A DNA stretch of 44,821 bases from contig NZ_BBAD01000020.1 in NCBI RefSeq assembly GCF_001311075.1, positions 1 to 44,821 on the forward strand. Reading direction: 5' to 3'. Of the stretch, positions 16,399 through 26,600 are shown in pieces. This DNA is from Secundilactobacillus similis DSM 23365 = JCM 2765 (GTDB lineage Bacteria > Bacillota > Bacilli > Lactobacillales > Lactobacillaceae). A model generated the notes under the pieces. That model made no database searches. It was not told the DNA's origin and was given only the letters and a program-made list of their open reading frames with translations. The number at the start of each line of letters is the position of its first letter. Within the stretch, counting starts at the first letter, position 1. Both the position numbers and the translations under genes were made by a program.

Positions 16399-16800
16399 AT
16401 GCCTGATATTGACTACATTAAGGATAATCAGCTCGAGGATACGGGCTTCGCATATACGCTACGGTTGATTGGCGGGAAGTATAAGATGCAGACACTTTAC
16501 GCCTTGGTTCTCAACCATGGTCCGATTCGCTATAATGCGTTGAAGCGCGTCTTGACGCCAATTTCGTTTAAAACGCTGACCAACACGCTGCGAGAACTGG
16601 AAGCGGATGGCCTGATTCTGCGAAAAGAATATCCCCAGATTCCACCCAAGGTCGAGTATAGTTTGACGGCGTGCGGCCAGTCGTTGATTCCCGTGATGGA
16701 TTTGATTTGTACGTGGGGGAGACGCAAATGGGGACGTCTGAAGCTTAGTGATATGCCAAAAAATACCGTGGCCTTCAATTTTGAAAGCCACGGTATTTGA
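16399..16800 (+). CDS. HxlR-type winged-helix regulator
   Basis: 133 residues from the ATG at 16399 (AAAGGAG upstream). The HxlR signature is clear: LRLIGGKYKMQTLYAL at about 22-37, GPIRYNALKRVLTPISFKTLTNTLRELEADGLI at about 41-73, then EYSLTACGQSL. Such proteins are small dimeric sensors of reactive or electrophilic compounds. This one has no obvious sensing Cys near the N-terminus; its Cys residues are at about 95 and 106. The last 13 codons lie inside the terminator hairpin, an unusual overlap. Divergent from the quinone reductase it probably controls. Confidence 0.88.
   Translation: MPDIDYIKDNQLEDTGFAYTLRLIGGKYKMQTLYALVLNHGPIRYNALKRVLTPISFKTLTNTLRELEADGLILRKEYPQIPPKVEYSLTACGQSLIPVMDLICTWGRRKWGRLKLSDMPKNTVAFNFESHGI
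16761..16798. terminator. Bidirectional terminator overlapping the HxlR stop
   Basis: Perfect arms AAATACCGTGGC and GCCACGGTATTT. The HxlR coding region runs through the whole hairpin, with its stop at the end. The convergent aldehyde dehydrogenase probably uses the same hairpin. Confidence 0.8.
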
Positions 16801-16825
16801 CGTTATGGTTTGAATTTAAATGAAC

Positions 16826-18262
16826 CTACTTCACCGGTTCCGTCACCGGATCAGTTGCCACCAAGCCACCCGCAACGTTGTCGAGGTTTGGCTTGTCAGC
16901 TGTGACGATCAATTGTTCGTTGGTGAAGGCCATTTCGCCGATGTGGCTCATTTCACGGCCGTAGCCGGAGAGTTTCACACCACCGAATGGTAATTCTGGT
17001 AAGGTTACCATGAAGTTGTTGACGAAGACCATCCCGGTTTCGATTTGAGCTGCGACTTCAGTGCCGTGATCAGGGTCGCCGGCGAAGACGATGCCGCCTA
17101 AACCGTATGGGTTGTCGTTAGCCAATTGAATGGCTTCGGCTTCAGAGTGTACCTTGTAGACGGCAGCGACTGGGCCAAACATTTCTTGGGCGTAGGCTGG
17201 GTTGTTGCGGTCGATGTCGGTCAAAATGGTTGGCATGAAGAATTGACCTGGTAAGTCAATTGGTTCGTTACCGTAAACCACGTTGGCACCGGCAGCAATG
17301 GCGTCGTCTAATTGTTTCTGGAGTTTTTCCTTAGCGCGTTTGGTGTTCATTGGCGCAAGGGAAGTGTTTGGATCCAGTGGGTCGCCAGGAACGACCTTGC
17401 TGAACTTCTCCTTCAGAGCTTCTACGAATTCATCGTAAACGTTATCTAGCACGATAAACCGCTTGGATGACGTGCAGACTTGGCCGGTGTTATAGAGCCG
17501 TGCCCGCCATGCGATGTCGATCACGTCGTCCATGTTGGCGTCGTCGAGCACGATGAATGGGTCCATCCCACCAAGTTCCATGGTGTTCTTTTTCAAATTC
17601 TTCCCAGCAGCTTGGGCCACAGCAGTCCCACCACGTTCGGAACCGGTCAACGCCACGCCCTGAACCCGAGGATCTTCGATGGCTTCGGTAACTTGGTCGT
17701 ATGACAGGAAGAGGTTAGTCAACGCGCCCTTAGGTGCACCGGCTTCAAGTACCACGTCAGCAAACATTTGCGCTGAGGTTGGTGTGTTAGCGGCGTGCTT
17801 AAGAATCATTGGGTTCCCAACGATGTAGTTTGGTGCAAATACCCGCATGATTTGGTAGTATGGGAAGTTCCATGGTTCCACCATCATCACGACGCCGGTT
17901 GCGGAATGCCGAATCTGGGCGTGACCAGTGGCAATCGTGTCGAGGACTTCTGGGGTCAAAATTTCTTCGCCGTGATCAGCGAACCAGTCGGCAATCATGG
18001 CACAGAGTTCCACTTCACCTTCGGATTCACGGAGTAACTTCCCCATATCAATGGTACAAGCGCGGGCGAGTTCAGCAGCATGTTCACGTAGTTTAGCCGC
18101 AACGTTGTGTAAAATCTTTGCGCGTTCGGCAACGGGTTGGTGACGCATGGTCTTATAAAGATCGTGACCAACCGTTAACGCTTCGCGGAGTTCTTCATCG
18201 GTTGCGTAAGGATATTCTTTAACGACTTCGTTATTGTACGGATTAATAGTTGCATAGGCCAT
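16826..18262 (-). CDS. gabD: NAD(P)-dependent succinate-semialdehyde dehydrogenase-like aldehyde dehydrogenase
   Basis: 478 residues, full length. Cofactor-binding MVEPWNFPYYQIMR is at about 126-139. The catalytic Glu is in MELGGMDPFIVLDDA at about 228-242 and the catalytic Cys in NTGQVCTSSKRFIV at about 257-270. C-terminal PFGGVKLSGYGREM is standard. The best match is the succinate-semialdehyde dehydrogenase group, which oxidises aldehydes to acids in the cytosol. The exact substrate is an inference. GGAGG ribosome binding site; monocistronic. Confidence 0.85.
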   Translation of the reverse strand: MAYATINPYNNEVVKEYPYATDEELREALTVGHDLYKTMRHQPVAERAKILHNVAAKLREHAAELARACTIDMGKLLRESEGEVELCAMIADWFADHGEEILTPEVLDTIATGHAQIRHSATGVVMMVEPWNFPYYQIMRVFAPNYIVGNPMILKHAANTPTSAQMFADVVLEAGAPKGALTNLFLSYDQVTEAIEDPRVQGVALTGSERGGTAVAQAAGKNLKKNTMELGGMDPFIVLDDANMDDVIDIAWRARLYNTGQVCTSSKRFIVLDNVYDEFVEALKEKFSKVVPGDPLDPNTSLAPMNTKRAKEKLQKQLDDAIAAGANVVYGNEPIDLPGQFFMPTILTDIDRNNPAYAQEMFGPVAAVYKVHSEAEAIQLANDNPYGLGGIVFAGDPDHGTEVAAQIETGMVFVNNFMVTLPELPFGGVKLSGYGREMSHIGEMAFTNEQLIVTADKPNLDNVAGGLVATDPVTEPVK

Positions 18263-18387
18263 AGTATGATCCTCCTAATCAGTTTATCAACGATATCAAG
18301 ATTGATGGTGCTCGATGTCTAAGCTAGCTAGCGATGCGTATCTCATCACATTGGTGTTATAGCCGGTGTCGATGGGACTATATTGGT

Positions 18388-18416
18388 AGGATAACTGGTT
18401 TTGTATGCGGTTACAA
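18388..18416 (-). promoter_or_regulatory. Putative promoter of the aldehyde dehydrogenase gene
   Basis: On the minus strand TTGTAA, a 17-base spacer and TATCCT, giving a 5' leader of about 120 bases. Confidence 0.4.
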
Positions 18417-18787
18417 TTATTTTGATTGTGATGTTAAATACATACGGCGGCTTAACCGCATCATGCAGATTATTAGGGCGCTATCGGCGGTTAAGGTTAA
18501 GTTGCGGGCGTGAACCGTTGACGATAACCAGAAAGTCTGTTTAACTTGTGAGGTAAAGTGTCACTTTTTAGGACATTAACGGAAAGAATGTTTAATTTGG
18601 ACGCCTTATTAAGAATTTTTATCATATAATAGTTGAAGAGCGACTAACTGTTAACCAGATGCCGCTGATTCATGGGTGGGATGTGGGTGAGAAGTCGATG
18701 ACGGCGACGTTAAACCGCGTTGGCTGGGTGACCGTGGGCCGGTTACGTTGTTCAAATGAACCAACGTTTGTATAACCCGCGGTCGGT
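18417..18787. other. Long intergenic region before the GGDEF gene
   Basis: No convincing gene. It contains a 9-base inverted repeat CTTAACCGC (18451-18459) / GCGGTTAAG (18487-18495), a TATAAT -10 at 18625-18630 without a clear -35, and a hairpin ACGTTG-TTCA / TGAA-CCAACGT (18745-18767) about 45 bases before the start codon. A 150-base structured leader for the GGDEF gene is possible. Confidence 0.4.
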
Positions 18788-18811
18788 TTGGATAAAGAGG
18801 AGTATACCAAA

Positions 18812-19945
18812 TTGATATGGATCGATTATTTTAGAGAAATGTTTTTCGTGGTGATTGGTACCCTGGGATTTGCGACGGTCAATACGCAGATTGCTTTGGG
18901 TACCCAACGCCAGGTTCGGGTGAGGCGCGACCTTAATTTAACCCGACAAGTCATACCGCAGATTGTCTATGTCTGCATTGTGCTGGTTCTGTTGCGCGTG
19001 TTGGAGATTAACGCATCGATGTCACAGAGTTGGATTTTGCTAAACCTACAACTGGTCGTGTTGCTATCAGCTAGTATGATTGTTGAGACGTTTGGTAGTT
19101 TCTTACTGATTCAGGTCGTGGGGGCGTTGTTATTTGCGACAACCAACGCCCTAACGTTAAAAATCGTGCCGTTTTACTTTTTATCCTTTTTGCTGATTTA
19201 TAGTATGCACTGGTATGGCGAGGTCCTGAATCGCCATCCAAGTTTGCTTATCCTGCCACCGATGATCGTGGGGGCCATCTACTGGACCGTGATCGGCATG
19301 TACTACCAGCCGCGAGCAACGGTGATGCAGATCGTGGTGAACTACGTGGGGTTCGTTTGGGCCTACCTCGCGTTCGTCGACTACGACCAGTATCAGCAAA
19401 AGGATCAGCGAATCGTCGCGAAGTTGACCCGGGAGGTGCAGTATGACGCGTTGACGCAGGCCCGAAACTGGGGCACGTTCCAGTCCGACCTCAACGACAA
19501 CTTCGCGCGCCAAACGGAGCGGCCAGCACTGATTGTCTTTGACATTGACTATTTCAAGTCCATTAACGATACGTACGGCCACTTAACCGGCAACCAAGTC
19601 CTGATCACGTTATCGGGTCAAATGATGCAGTTCTTACAGTCGAAAAATACCGACTATCAGTTCTACCGTACCGGTGGCGAGGAGTTCGCCATCATTATGC
19701 CGGACACCACGATCGAACAGGCGACTGCAGTTGTTAAAGCTTGCCAGCAACTGGTTCGCCAGATGGTGATCCTCACCAGTAAGGGCGATGCGGTTCACAT
19801 CACCTGTTCCTTTGGCGTAACGTTGGCGCAAGCAACGGATCCTAATCCGACAGCGCAGTTTAAACGCGCGGACCACTACTTGTATCAGGCTAAGCGTGAA
19901 GGTCGGGACTGTACTTCGGTTGAGGGGACCGTTTTGGCGGCGTAA
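18812..19945 (+). CDS. Membrane GGDEF-domain protein (putative diguanylate cyclase)
   Basis: About 377 residues from a TTG start at 18812, preferred because AAAGAGGAG lies nine bases upstream. Residues 1-195 contain about six membrane segments with no recognised sensor. A short linker (KDQRIVAKLTREVQYDALTQ) leads into a GGDEF domain: LTQARNWGTFQSDLND, IVFDIDYFKSINDTYGHLTGNQ, and the signature RTGGEEFAII, an active-site GGEEF variant. The metal-binding Asp of FDIDYFK is present. No RxxD inhibitory site is visible. Such an enzyme would make cyclic di-GMP at the membrane. No phosphodiesterase or receptor gene is in the window. Own terminator. Confidence 0.87.
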   Translation: MIWIDYFREMFFVVIGTLGFATVNTQIALGTQRQVRVRRDLNLTRQVIPQIVYVCIVLVLLRVLEINASMSQSWILLNLQLVVLLSASMIVETFGSFLLIQVVGALLFATTNALTLKIVPFYFLSFLLIYSMHWYGEVLNRHPSLLILPPMIVGAIYWTVIGMYYQPRATVMQIVVNYVGFVWAYLAFVDYDQYQQKDQRIVAKLTREVQYDALTQARNWGTFQSDLNDNFARQTERPALIVFDIDYFKSINDTYGHLTGNQVLITLSGQMMQFLQSKNTDYQFYRTGGEEFAIIMPDTTIEQATAVVKACQQLVRQMVILTSKGDAVHITCSFGVTLAQATDPNPTAQFKRADHYLYQAKREGRDCTSVEGTVLAA

Positions 19946-19968
19946 CACTTAATATTGAATCCGCATTG

Positions 19969-20000
19969 GCGCAATGACTTTTTAGTCGTTGCGCTTTTTT
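19969..20000 (+). terminator. Rho-independent terminator
   Basis: GCGCAATGAC, a TTTTTA loop, GTCGTTGCGC, then six T, directly after the GGDEF gene. Confidence 0.9.
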
Positions 20001-20153
20001 AGAAAATTTGACGATTCCGTATCTGAGCGCATGCCCCCAAAACGGTCTCATAGTAACCCATTCGACAACACCTAATTCGGTTGCCGTGAAACTGACGGTT
20101 GAGTGGTGTACCATGGTCTTATGGCATAAAATTTTGAAGAGCGAGGTAATGAC

Positions 20154-20960
20154 ATGGAAACGACACAATTAAGCAACGGTGTGACCATCCCCATGTTGGG
20201 ATTTGGTACTTACTTAATCGATAGTAAGGACGTCCCTGCAGCAATCAAAACGGCGTTGGATGCTGGTTACCGGCATCTTGACTGCGCCCACATTTACGGC
20301 AATGAACCAGCCGTTGGCGCAGCAATCAAGGCTTCTGGAATCAATCGTTCCGACCTATTTATCACATCCAAGGTCTGGAATGCCGATCAGGGCTACGACA
20401 AGACGTTAGCGGCCTTTGACAAGACGTTGACCGACTTACAGCTAGACTATCTGGATCTCTACTTGATCCACTGGCCAAATGAGGACAACTTCGACCTGAC
20501 GCTGGACACCTGGCGTGCACTGGAAACCCTCTATCAACAAAAGAAGGTCCGGGCCATTGGGGTCTCCAACTTCTCAGAAGACCAATTGGAAAAGGTATTT
20601 GCGATGGCCAAGGTTAAGCCGATGGTCAACCAGATCGAACGCCACCCCTACAAGGTCCAGGCTAAACTGGGCAAATTTGACACGGACAACGGCATCGTCA
20701 ATGAAGGTTACTCGCCAATTGGCCACGGCCACTTGATCCTCGAAGACCCAGTCATTACCAAGTTAGCTGATAAATACGGCAAGTCACCAGCTCAAATCGT
20801 CTTGCGTTGGCAAGTTGACACCGGCTTCGTGGTCTTCCCGAAGTCATCAAAGCCAGCCCGGGTACGGGAAAACTTTGAAATTTCTGGGTTCAACCTGACC
20901 GCAGCCGAAATTGCTGAAATTAACGCTTTGGATCAAGATAAGCACTTAAATTACGACTGA
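20154..20960 (+). CDS. Aldo/keto reductase (2,5-diketo-D-gluconate reductase type)
   Basis: 268 residues of the compact AKR5-like class. MLGFGTYLIDSKDVP leads to the catalytic Asp and Tyr in LDCAHIYGNEPA, Lys in ITSKVWNADQGY, and His in YLIHWPNED. KVRAIGVSNFSEDQLEKV and the cofactor clamp VFPKSSKPARVRENFEI are typical. NADPH-dependent reduction of aldehydes and keto sugars is the family activity. Monocistronic between terminators. ATG preceded by GCGAGG. Substrate unknown. Confidence 0.92.
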   Translation: METTQLSNGVTIPMLGFGTYLIDSKDVPAAIKTALDAGYRHLDCAHIYGNEPAVGAAIKASGINRSDLFITSKVWNADQGYDKTLAAFDKTLTDLQLDYLDLYLIHWPNEDNFDLTLDTWRALETLYQQKKVRAIGVSNFSEDQLEKVFAMAKVKPMVNQIERHPYKVQAKLGKFDTDNGIVNEGYSPIGHGHLILEDPVITKLADKYGKSPAQIVLRWQVDTGFVVFPKSSKPARVRENFEISGFNLTAAEIAEINALDQDKHLNYD

Positions 20961-20997
20961 TAATGAGTGAGCAAAAGCTCGTTTAAATCTGCCACTA

Positions 20998-21046
20998 AAA
21001 CAGCCCCCGACAACCAACCGTCTAAGTTGATTGTCGGGGGCTGTTC
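20998..21046. terminator. GC-rich hairpin terminator
   Basis: AACAGCCCCCGACAA and TTGTCGGGGGCTGTT arms. The T run is short on the plus strand and slightly longer on the minus strand. Confidence 0.65.
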
Positions 21047-21099
21047 CATTAAACTAAAAGATAACCATAAACTGGACGAAAAAGAGGCTATTAAACAAT

Positions 21100-23079
21100 A
21101 TGACAGACATTATTACGGGCATCGTGGCCCACGTGGATGCCGGTAAGACGACGCTGTCAGAGGCGTTGCTTTATCGCGCTGGGACGGTGCGAGAACTTGG
21201 CCGGGTGGATAAGGGTGACGCCTTTTTGGATTCGGATGACTTGGAGAAACAGCGAGGCATTACGATCTTTTCCCATCAGGCACAGTTAAAATACCAGGAT
21301 TTGAATTTAACGTTACTGGACACCCCGGGGCACGTGGACTTTGCGAGTCAGACGGAACAGGTGCTGAGTGTGCTGGACTACGCAATTTTGGTGGTGTCGG
21401 CGACCGATGGGGTTCAGGGCTACACGCGGACGCTGTGGCGCTTGCTGGCGCGATACAACGTGCCCACGGTGATTTTTGTGAATAAGATGGACGCGGTTGG
21501 GGCTGACCGGGACGCAATTTTGTCGCAGTTGCAAGCAGAGCTGTCGGATGGCTGTGTGGCGTTTGATGCGCCCAAGATGACGAGCGTTTCAACTGAGTTG
21601 CCAGAGGGTACGGATGAGGAAATTGCGTTACATGATGACCAGTTGCTCGATAGCTTCCTTGAAACCGGCGAGCTAGCGGATGATAGCGTACGTGATTTGA
21701 TTCAACAACGGGCGATCTTTCCGTGCTACTTTGGCGCTGCGTTGAAGTTGGACGGGGTTGATAATTTCTTAGCCGGACTGGCAAAGTGGACCCGGGAAAC
21801 GCCGGTAACTGAAGCCTTCGGTGCGCGGGTGTTTAAAATTTCTCACGACGAGAAGGGCGAACGCTTAACCTGGCTTCGGATGCTGGGCGGCAGTTTGAAG
21901 CCGAAAGCGGTGATCCTCGACGACCAAAAGGTGAACCAGCTCCGGACCTATAATGGGACCAAATACACGGTTCAGCCAGAAGTCACCAGTGGCATCTGCG
22001 TGATTCCAGCCCTCACGGATACCTATCCCGGTCAAGGATTGGGGAACGTTGACGATGCGCTGGCGCCGGCTATGCAACCGGTGCTGACTTACACACTGGA
22101 TCCGAAAGCCCACGATATTCACGACTGTTTGGCGGCACTGCAACAGTTAGCGGATGAAGATCCGCAGTTGCACGTGGCGTGGTCGAGTCAGTTGCAGGAG
22201 TTACGGGTGCAGTTGATGGGGACCGTTCAGTTGGAGATTTTGCAGCAGTTGTTGGCAGACCGCTTCCAGTTGGATGTGGGCTTTGATGCTGGGAGTATTT
22301 TGTACCGCGAGACGATTACCGAAGCCGTTGAAGGGGTTGGCCATTTTGAACCGTTGCGGCACTATGCTGAGGTGCACTTGTTGATGCAACCGGCACCGCG
22401 GGGGAGTGGGCTGACGTTTGCGGCGGATTGTTCGCTTGAGGTACTTGGGCGTAACTGGCAGCATCAGGTACTGACCAACTTACGGGCGAAGGAACAACTT
22501 GGCGTCTTGACCGGGTCGCCGATTACGGACATGAAGATCACGCTTGTTGGCGGTCGGGCCAGCATCGTGCACTCCGTGGGTGGCGACTTCCGGGAAGCCA
22601 CTTGGCGGGCGGTTCGGCAGGGCCTGATGACGTTGCGGGAACGTGGCGGTTGTCAGCTGTTGGAGCCGTGGTACCAGTTCCGGTTAGTGGTGGCGCAGGA
22701 ACAAGTTGGTCGTGCCATGACGGATATTCAGCGGATGAACGGGACGTTTGAGACGCCAGAAACGGACGCAACAACTGGCCTGACGACGTTAACCGGAACG
22801 GCCCCAGTCGCCACGATGCAGGGCTATTCGCAAACGGTCAACGCCTACACTCACGGTAAGGGGCAACTAGAGTGCTTAGTGGCTGGTTATCAACCAGCGC
22901 ATGATGCCGAAGCGGTTGTCGCCGACCAAGGGTATGATCCGGTGGGGGATGTGCCAAATACCCCGGATTCTGTATTTTGTGCCCATGGCGCCGGTTATCC
23001 GGTACGTTGGGACCGGTTGCCGGAGATGGCGCACTATCCGTACGTGTTTACGGCGGCTGAGTTGGCGGCAATGAACTAA
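21100..23079 (+). CDS. Tet(M)-like translational GTPase
   Basis: 659 residues, five-domain EF-G-like GTPase in the ribosomal-protection subfamily. G1 AHVDAGKTT, switch I EKQRGITIFSHQAQ, G3 DTPGHVDF and G4 NKMD lie in the first 130 residues. The C-terminal half follows Tet(M) layout, but the domain IV loop that reaches tetracycline in Tet(M) (YYSPVSTPADFR) is replaced by IVHSVGGDFREATW. It should therefore be called a chromosomal Tet(M)-like factor, and resistance is not demonstrated. Followed 20 bases later by the DHFR-like gene, likely one transcript. Confidence 0.85.
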   Translation: MTDIITGIVAHVDAGKTTLSEALLYRAGTVRELGRVDKGDAFLDSDDLEKQRGITIFSHQAQLKYQDLNLTLLDTPGHVDFASQTEQVLSVLDYAILVVSATDGVQGYTRTLWRLLARYNVPTVIFVNKMDAVGADRDAILSQLQAELSDGCVAFDAPKMTSVSTELPEGTDEEIALHDDQLLDSFLETGELADDSVRDLIQQRAIFPCYFGAALKLDGVDNFLAGLAKWTRETPVTEAFGARVFKISHDEKGERLTWLRMLGGSLKPKAVILDDQKVNQLRTYNGTKYTVQPEVTSGICVIPALTDTYPGQGLGNVDDALAPAMQPVLTYTLDPKAHDIHDCLAALQQLADEDPQLHVAWSSQLQELRVQLMGTVQLEILQQLLADRFQLDVGFDAGSILYRETITEAVEGVGHFEPLRHYAEVHLLMQPAPRGSGLTFAADCSLEVLGRNWQHQVLTNLRAKEQLGVLTGSPITDMKITLVGGRASIVHSVGGDFREATWRAVRQGLMTLRERGGCQLLEPWYQFRLVVAQEQVGRAMTDIQRMNGTFETPETDATTGLTTLTGTAPVATMQGYSQTVNAYTHGKGQLECLVAGYQPAHDAEAVVADQGYDPVGDVPNTPDSVFCAHGAGYPVRWDRLPEMAHYPYVFTAAELAAMN

Positions 23080-23099
23080 ATTGATTGGGGGACGAAACG

Positions 23100-23624
23100 A
23101 TGCGACCAGTCTACTTTTACGGTGCAATGAGCCTAGATGGGTACTTGTCAGATGAACAGGACAACTTACAGTGGTTGTTTGATACCAATTTAGACGGCCA
23201 ATCGACTTACGAGGCGTTCGAGCAAAAAATTGATACGTTAGTGATGGGCCGAGTGACCTACGAGACCACATTAGCGCTGTTGGGTGACGGGGCACCGTTT
23301 TATCCCGGCAAAGAAAAGGTGATTTTCTCGCGGACCAAGACGGGAACGATCGATGAAGGGCGTTACGTCAATGATGATCCGGTAGCGGTTGTTCAAGCGT
23401 TGCGACAACAGGCTGGTAGCGGCATCTGGATCGTTGGTGGCGGTGAGATTTTGACGGCACTACTAGCGGCGGGGTTAGTTGATGACCTCTGGGTTCAAAT
23501 CGCGCTAGTCCTGTTAGGCCGAGGTAAGCGCCTGTTTCCAACTGGTGATTACGGTCAACGGTTGGCGCTGGTTGAGACGACGCGGATGGGCGAGTTGACG
23601 GAATTGCATTTGAAACGACTTTAG
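23100..23624 (+). CDS. Dihydrofolate reductase family protein (RibD C-terminal domain type)
   Basis: 174 residues from the ATG at 23100 (GGGGGACGAAACG before it). The fold is the DHFR/RibD-C domain: PVYFYGAMSLDGYLSD at the N-terminus, TLVMGRVTYET at about 46-56, and IWIVGGGEILTALLAAGLVDDLWVQ at about 113-137 for NADPH. It is an NADPH-dependent reductase of unknown substrate, related to riboflavin-pathway reductases but lacking the deaminase half. Probably co-transcribed with the preceding Tet(M)-like gene. Strong terminator follows. Confidence 0.88.
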   Translation: MRPVYFYGAMSLDGYLSDEQDNLQWLFDTNLDGQSTYEAFEQKIDTLVMGRVTYETTLALLGDGAPFYPGKEKVIFSRTKTGTIDEGRYVNDDPVAVVQALRQQAGSGIWIVGGGEILTALLAAGLVDDLWVQIALVLLGRGKRLFPTGDYGQRLALVETTRMGELTELHLKRL

Positions 23625-23630
23625 GACATC

Positions 23631-23679
23631 AAAAAAGCTGATTCAAACGACCACGATTGGCGTTTGAATCAGCTTTTTT
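23631..23679. terminator. Strong bidirectional terminator
   Basis: AAAAAAGCTGATTCAAACG and its exact complement flank an 11-base loop, with T runs on both strands. Serves the DHFR-like gene and the convergent helicase. Confidence 0.9.
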
Positions 23680-23693
23680 AGCATTTAAAGGTA

Positions 23694-26600
23694 CTATTCC
23701 GCTTCAATTCCCAAAATCTCACGGATCTCATCCTCAGTCAACGCACCCTTATTCTGGGTACCGCTGAGGATCTGATCCACAAGATCACGTTTCTGTTCTT
23801 GCAGTTTGTAGATCTGTTCTTCAATCGTGCCTTGGGTGATCAACCGATAAACGTCCACTTGGTGGTGTTGGCCGATCCGATGTGCCCGGGCGGTGGCTTG
23901 GTCTTCGACGGCAGGGTTCCACCAGAGGTCAACTAGGATCACCATGTCGGCGCCGGTTAGGTTAAGCCCGGTCCCACCGGCTTTTAGCGAAATCAGGAAG
24001 ATCGATTTTTCGCCGGCGTTAAAGGCGTCCACCATGGCCAACCGGTCCTTGGGTTTCGTATCACCCTTTAGGACGTAAGTGGGTAACTTAGCTTGTTGGA
24101 GGTGGTCTTCAATGATGCCTAGCATGCTAGTGAACTGTGAAAAGATCAGCACGTGGCGGTTGTTATCGACTGCTTGATGCAGTAATTCGATCAGCTGCTC
24201 CAACTTGCCGGAAGTGCCGTTGTAGTCGTCCATGTAGAGGCTGGTGTGTCACAAATTTGCCGGAGTCGGGTCAACCCGGCCAGGATTTCGATGCGGTTCT
24301 TCACGAATTTGGAGGACGACATCCCCCGGACTTTGACCTGCATCTGTTGCAGCTGCGCGAGGTAAACGGTCTTTTGTTCCGGTGTCATGTCGTTGGTGAG
24401 GTTGGTTTCGATCTTTGGCGGCAAGTCGGTCAAAACGGCTTCCTTTTCCCGTCGTAAAATAAACGGCTTGACCCGGATGGCGATGTCATCGGGGGTCAGC
24501 TTGTGGAAGGCCTTCTTGTTTGGTAACAGGCCTGGCATCACGAGTTCGAAGATCGACCAGAGTTCTTCCGTCCGGTTTTCAATTGGCGTCCCAGAAAGGG
24601 CATAGGTGTTGCGCCGGGAGAGTTGCCGGAGCTCTTGATGGGTCTTCGTGCTACTGTTTTTAACGAATTGCGCTTCATCGAGCACGAGGTAGTTGATGCC
24701 GCGGTCGTTGTATAACGCGATGTCACGCCGGGCGCTGTTGTAGCTGGTGATCAACACGGTGTTAGTCGTGTCGGCGATGATTTCGCGACGCTGTTCCTTA
24801 TTGCCATCCACCACGGCGACCTGAATATCCGGTGCGAATTTATGAAATTCAGCTAACCAGTTGTAGATCAGTGAGGCGGGGGAAACCACCAAATCAGGGT
24901 GGTCAGCGTCCAAATGATTGTTCAAGAAGGTGATCATCTGCAGCGTTTTCCCAAGCCCCATTTCATCGGCTAAAATGCCGCCAAAGCCGTGACTATTCAG
25001 CATTTCAAACCACTTGACCCCGGTTATCTGGTAGGGACGCAACGTGGCTTGAACTGGCGCTTCATCGCTGATGTCAAATGCTTCTGGATGCGCGAGGTCT
25101 TGCGACAATCGTTTAAAGTTGGCGTCAAACTCCGCTGTATCGCCAACGGCTGCTTGAACCGCCAGCGCTTGAGCGGCGTTGACTTTAATTTGACCGTTAT
25201 GCAGTTCACCTTGGTGCCGTAAGCTAATCAACGCCTGGTTCAGTTGCTTGAGGTCGTTTTCCACCAACATGATGCTGCCATCTGAACGGGCAATGTAGGG
25301 GCGGTTAACGTCCAACTGCTGGAGCACTTGGTCAACGTCCTGTTCATCGATGCCCTTCAGTGAGAAGTTCACGGACAGCAGGCCGTTGTCTTCACTAACG
25401 TTGATGGCGGATTCGATGTCACTGCCGGAGCGTAAGCGTTGTTGCAGTTCATCGGTGACCGTGGTGACCCCGTTACTTTGCAGGTTCGGTAGTTCAGCCA
25501 CGAAGAACTGGTAGAGCGTTTCGGGGTCGGTGAAGTCCTTCTCCCAAACGTCATCTTGCTCGGTGAAGCCAAGGGAGCCGAGGTAACTTTCGGCCTGGGT
25601 TTCCTTGTCAAACAGCCGTTTTTCATCGGGCACTTGGTGTAACTGGGATTTGGTGTATAACGTACCATCATAGTCATAGGTTAGTTTGAGACGGAGAAGG
25701 CTACCAGTCGTGGTGAGGTCGAAGTGTGGTGTCATTTGCGGTTGAACAAGGGTTTCCGGCAAATCGTTAATGGTGCCGAATTGCTGGAAATAGGTGATTA
25801 ACTGCAGCAGACTGTCAACTTCGCCGGCCGTAAATTGGAGGCCATAACTGCCATCGTCATCGCGCTCAGCGGTTTGGTCGTAGCGGTCAAGGAACTCGCT
25901 GATCATCGTGTACTGCGGTGCGGTAAGTTGGAAGAAGTGGTCAGCGCTGGTGAAGAGGTTTTCCTCAGCCAGAGCACCGTCATAGTGGTTGGCCAAGATG
26001 AACTCAAACCCGCTATCGGTTGTTGTGACCGTTGCGGTGAGCAGGCCGTTATCGGGCTGATAATCTGTCAGGTCGATTCGGCCGTAAACGGCGTGATCGG
26101 ATTCGTAGCGAAAACTGGTGACCTGCGAGAGTGCTGGAATGATGCGGGCGAGGTCGCCGGTATTTAACAAGCGTTGCTGGTTTCGGTCGTTGCCGGTGCC
26201 TTGGTAACGCTGACTATCGGGTTGGGTGCCGTGGCTCAGGATCGTCAGCACTTGGTTCTCGGCTTCGGAAAAGACCTCTGGCGTTAACCGGAACCGGGCC
26301 TTACCACCGGTTTGGTAGTCGGTTTCCGTGAGGTATTTGGTCAGAAAACTGTCGATGTTGCTGATTTTGTAGAACTTGCCCTGCTGCTGGCTGGCGATTC
26401 GAAGGCTGACGAAGGCGCGGTAGTCCGAGTTACCCCAGTAGATGCTGTAGGGGAGGAACCGGAGCGTGACTTCTAGCGCCAGTGGCATCTCTGTCGTCTC
26501 GTTTTCAGTCAGGGGTTTGAAATACTGCGGTTCTGGCAGGTTAATATTTTGCAGGAATGACGCCCCACTGGAAATCTGTTTTTGCGGTTGGTACTGGGCG

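Noticed and set aside
18659..18775. 39-codon frame starting MPLIHGWDVGEK upstream of the GGDEF gene
   Set aside because: No ribosome binding site and no recognisable family; it includes a hairpin that is more likely regulatory.
21100..23079. Calling the GTPase a tetracycline resistance gene
   Set aside because: The drug-displacing loop differs from Tet(M), and sequence alone does not show resistance.
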